Of a stretch of DNA of 64,000 bases, positions 63,773 to 64,000 are shown piece by piece. Location of the stretch: assembly GCA_947500005.1 (NCBI GenBank), contig CANMQJ010000006.1, positions 124,001 to 188,000 of the forward strand, in the 5' to 3' direction. This DNA is from an uncultured Paracoccaceae bacterium (GTDB taxonomy: Bacteria > Pseudomonadota > Alphaproteobacteria > Rhodobacterales > Rhodobacteraceae). A model generated the notes under the pieces. It ran no database searches and was not told the origin of the DNA. It worked only from the letters and a program-made list of their open reading frames with translations. Numbering within the stretch: position 1 is the stretch's first letter; the number at the start of each line of letters is the position of its first letter. The position numbers and the translations under genes were made by a program.

Positions 63773-64000
63773 GCCGAGGCGGCCGCCTGCGCCGGCACCG
63801 GCCCGTGCAACTCCTCGAAATGGTCGAACTCCAGCACGACCCAGCCGGTCCCGCGCGTTATGCTGGCCAAGGTCCTATGCAACTCGTCCTGCACGACGGC
63901 GGGCAGTTGCGCGTTGAAGATGTCCCAGCCCGGCGCATCCGGGTCTGCGGCAAAGCCCAATACACGGCCCTGCATCGTACTGATGACCGGCACCAGGTCG
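63769..64000 (-). CDS. hypothetical protein, C-terminal part
   Basis: The frame is open at the right edge; 77 codons are visible, ending in a stop that overlaps yejF. The text MQGRVLGFAADPDAPGWDIFNAQLP followed by LASITRGTGWVVLEFDHFEEL is not one I recognise. A GTG at 63993 could be a start, but the frame continues beyond it and no ribosome site is visible in the few bases left. Codon use is like the neighbouring genes, so it is probably real. Confidence 0.55.

Overview
The window is about 64 kb of GC-rich, densely coding chromosome. Gene content, gene order and protein style point to an alphaproteobacterium of the Rhodobacteraceae (Roseobacter-type). Indicators are a CycM-type membrane-anchored cytochrome c, an OmpR-class regulator with a probable SorX-like 3'UTR sRNA, the holA-lptE-leuS-DUF3576 string, the dnaX-ybaB-recR string near the SRP RNA, HspQ, a one-domain prephenate dehydratase, and intergenic palindromes of the kind found between genes in this family. 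The species cannot be named from the sequence. No tRNA, rRNA, CRISPR array, insertion sequence, phage or integrase gene was seen, so this looks like core and near-core chromosome.

0-13 kb: end of a flavoprotein gene; GST; a minus-strand run DUF3576, leuS, lptE, holA (replication, translation, LPS assembly); a very highly biased porin gene; yggS; an L,D-transpeptidase coupled to ribA; a CenR-like response regulator with its sRNA-like 3'UTR; xth; and a CnoX-type thioredoxin / LON-domain / Trm112 group. 13-21 kb: ubiquinone hydroxylase, amidase, DapC-like aminotransferase, ftsK, lolA, an SLT lipoprotein. 21-26 kb: hspQ, a gamma-glutamyltransferase homologue without a signal peptide, an orphan STAS / anti-sigma kinase pair, a thiolase.

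26-33.5 kb is the most interesting region. An XRE-cupin regulator with a cluster of TTTTCA half-sites is followed by a LysE exporter, a GFA (formaldehyde/glutathione-type) protein, two ~817-residue dimethylglycine/sarcosine dehydrogenase paralogues and a homocysteine S-methyltransferase between them. Together they look like a cassette that strips methyl groups from betaine or related methylated amines, passes them to homocysteine and folate, and deals with formaldehyde and product export.

33.5-45 kb is mixed: rarD, an SGNH hydrolase with a start-codon puzzle, a SnoaL-like protein, an RluA-family synthase, two isolated glycosyltransferases (GT11, GT25), a GNAT protein, aldehyde dehydrogenase divergent from a 1-Cys peroxiredoxin, and pnp with a hairpin-rich leader. 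44-54 kb: a peptidoglycan-binding secreted protein, a nidogen-like RTX protein, recR, ybaB, dnaX, a dual-specificity-type phosphatase, a zinc metallopeptidase, the 4.5S SRP RNA with a clear promoter, and a CpdB-like 5'-nucleotidase. 54-64 kb: nudC, an SRPBCC protein, a TauE/SafE permease, pheA, cycM, and the complete yejABEF peptide ABC transporter.

Most genes are ordinary housekeeping genes. I did not find a clearly undescribed system. The best leads are the C1 cassette and its operator cluster, the 3'UTR sRNA, the orphan partner-switching pair, the degenerate RibB-like domain on RibA, and the possible CTG start of the SGNH hydrolase. Motifs and positions were read directly from the sequence; family assignments rest on recalled family features without any database search.
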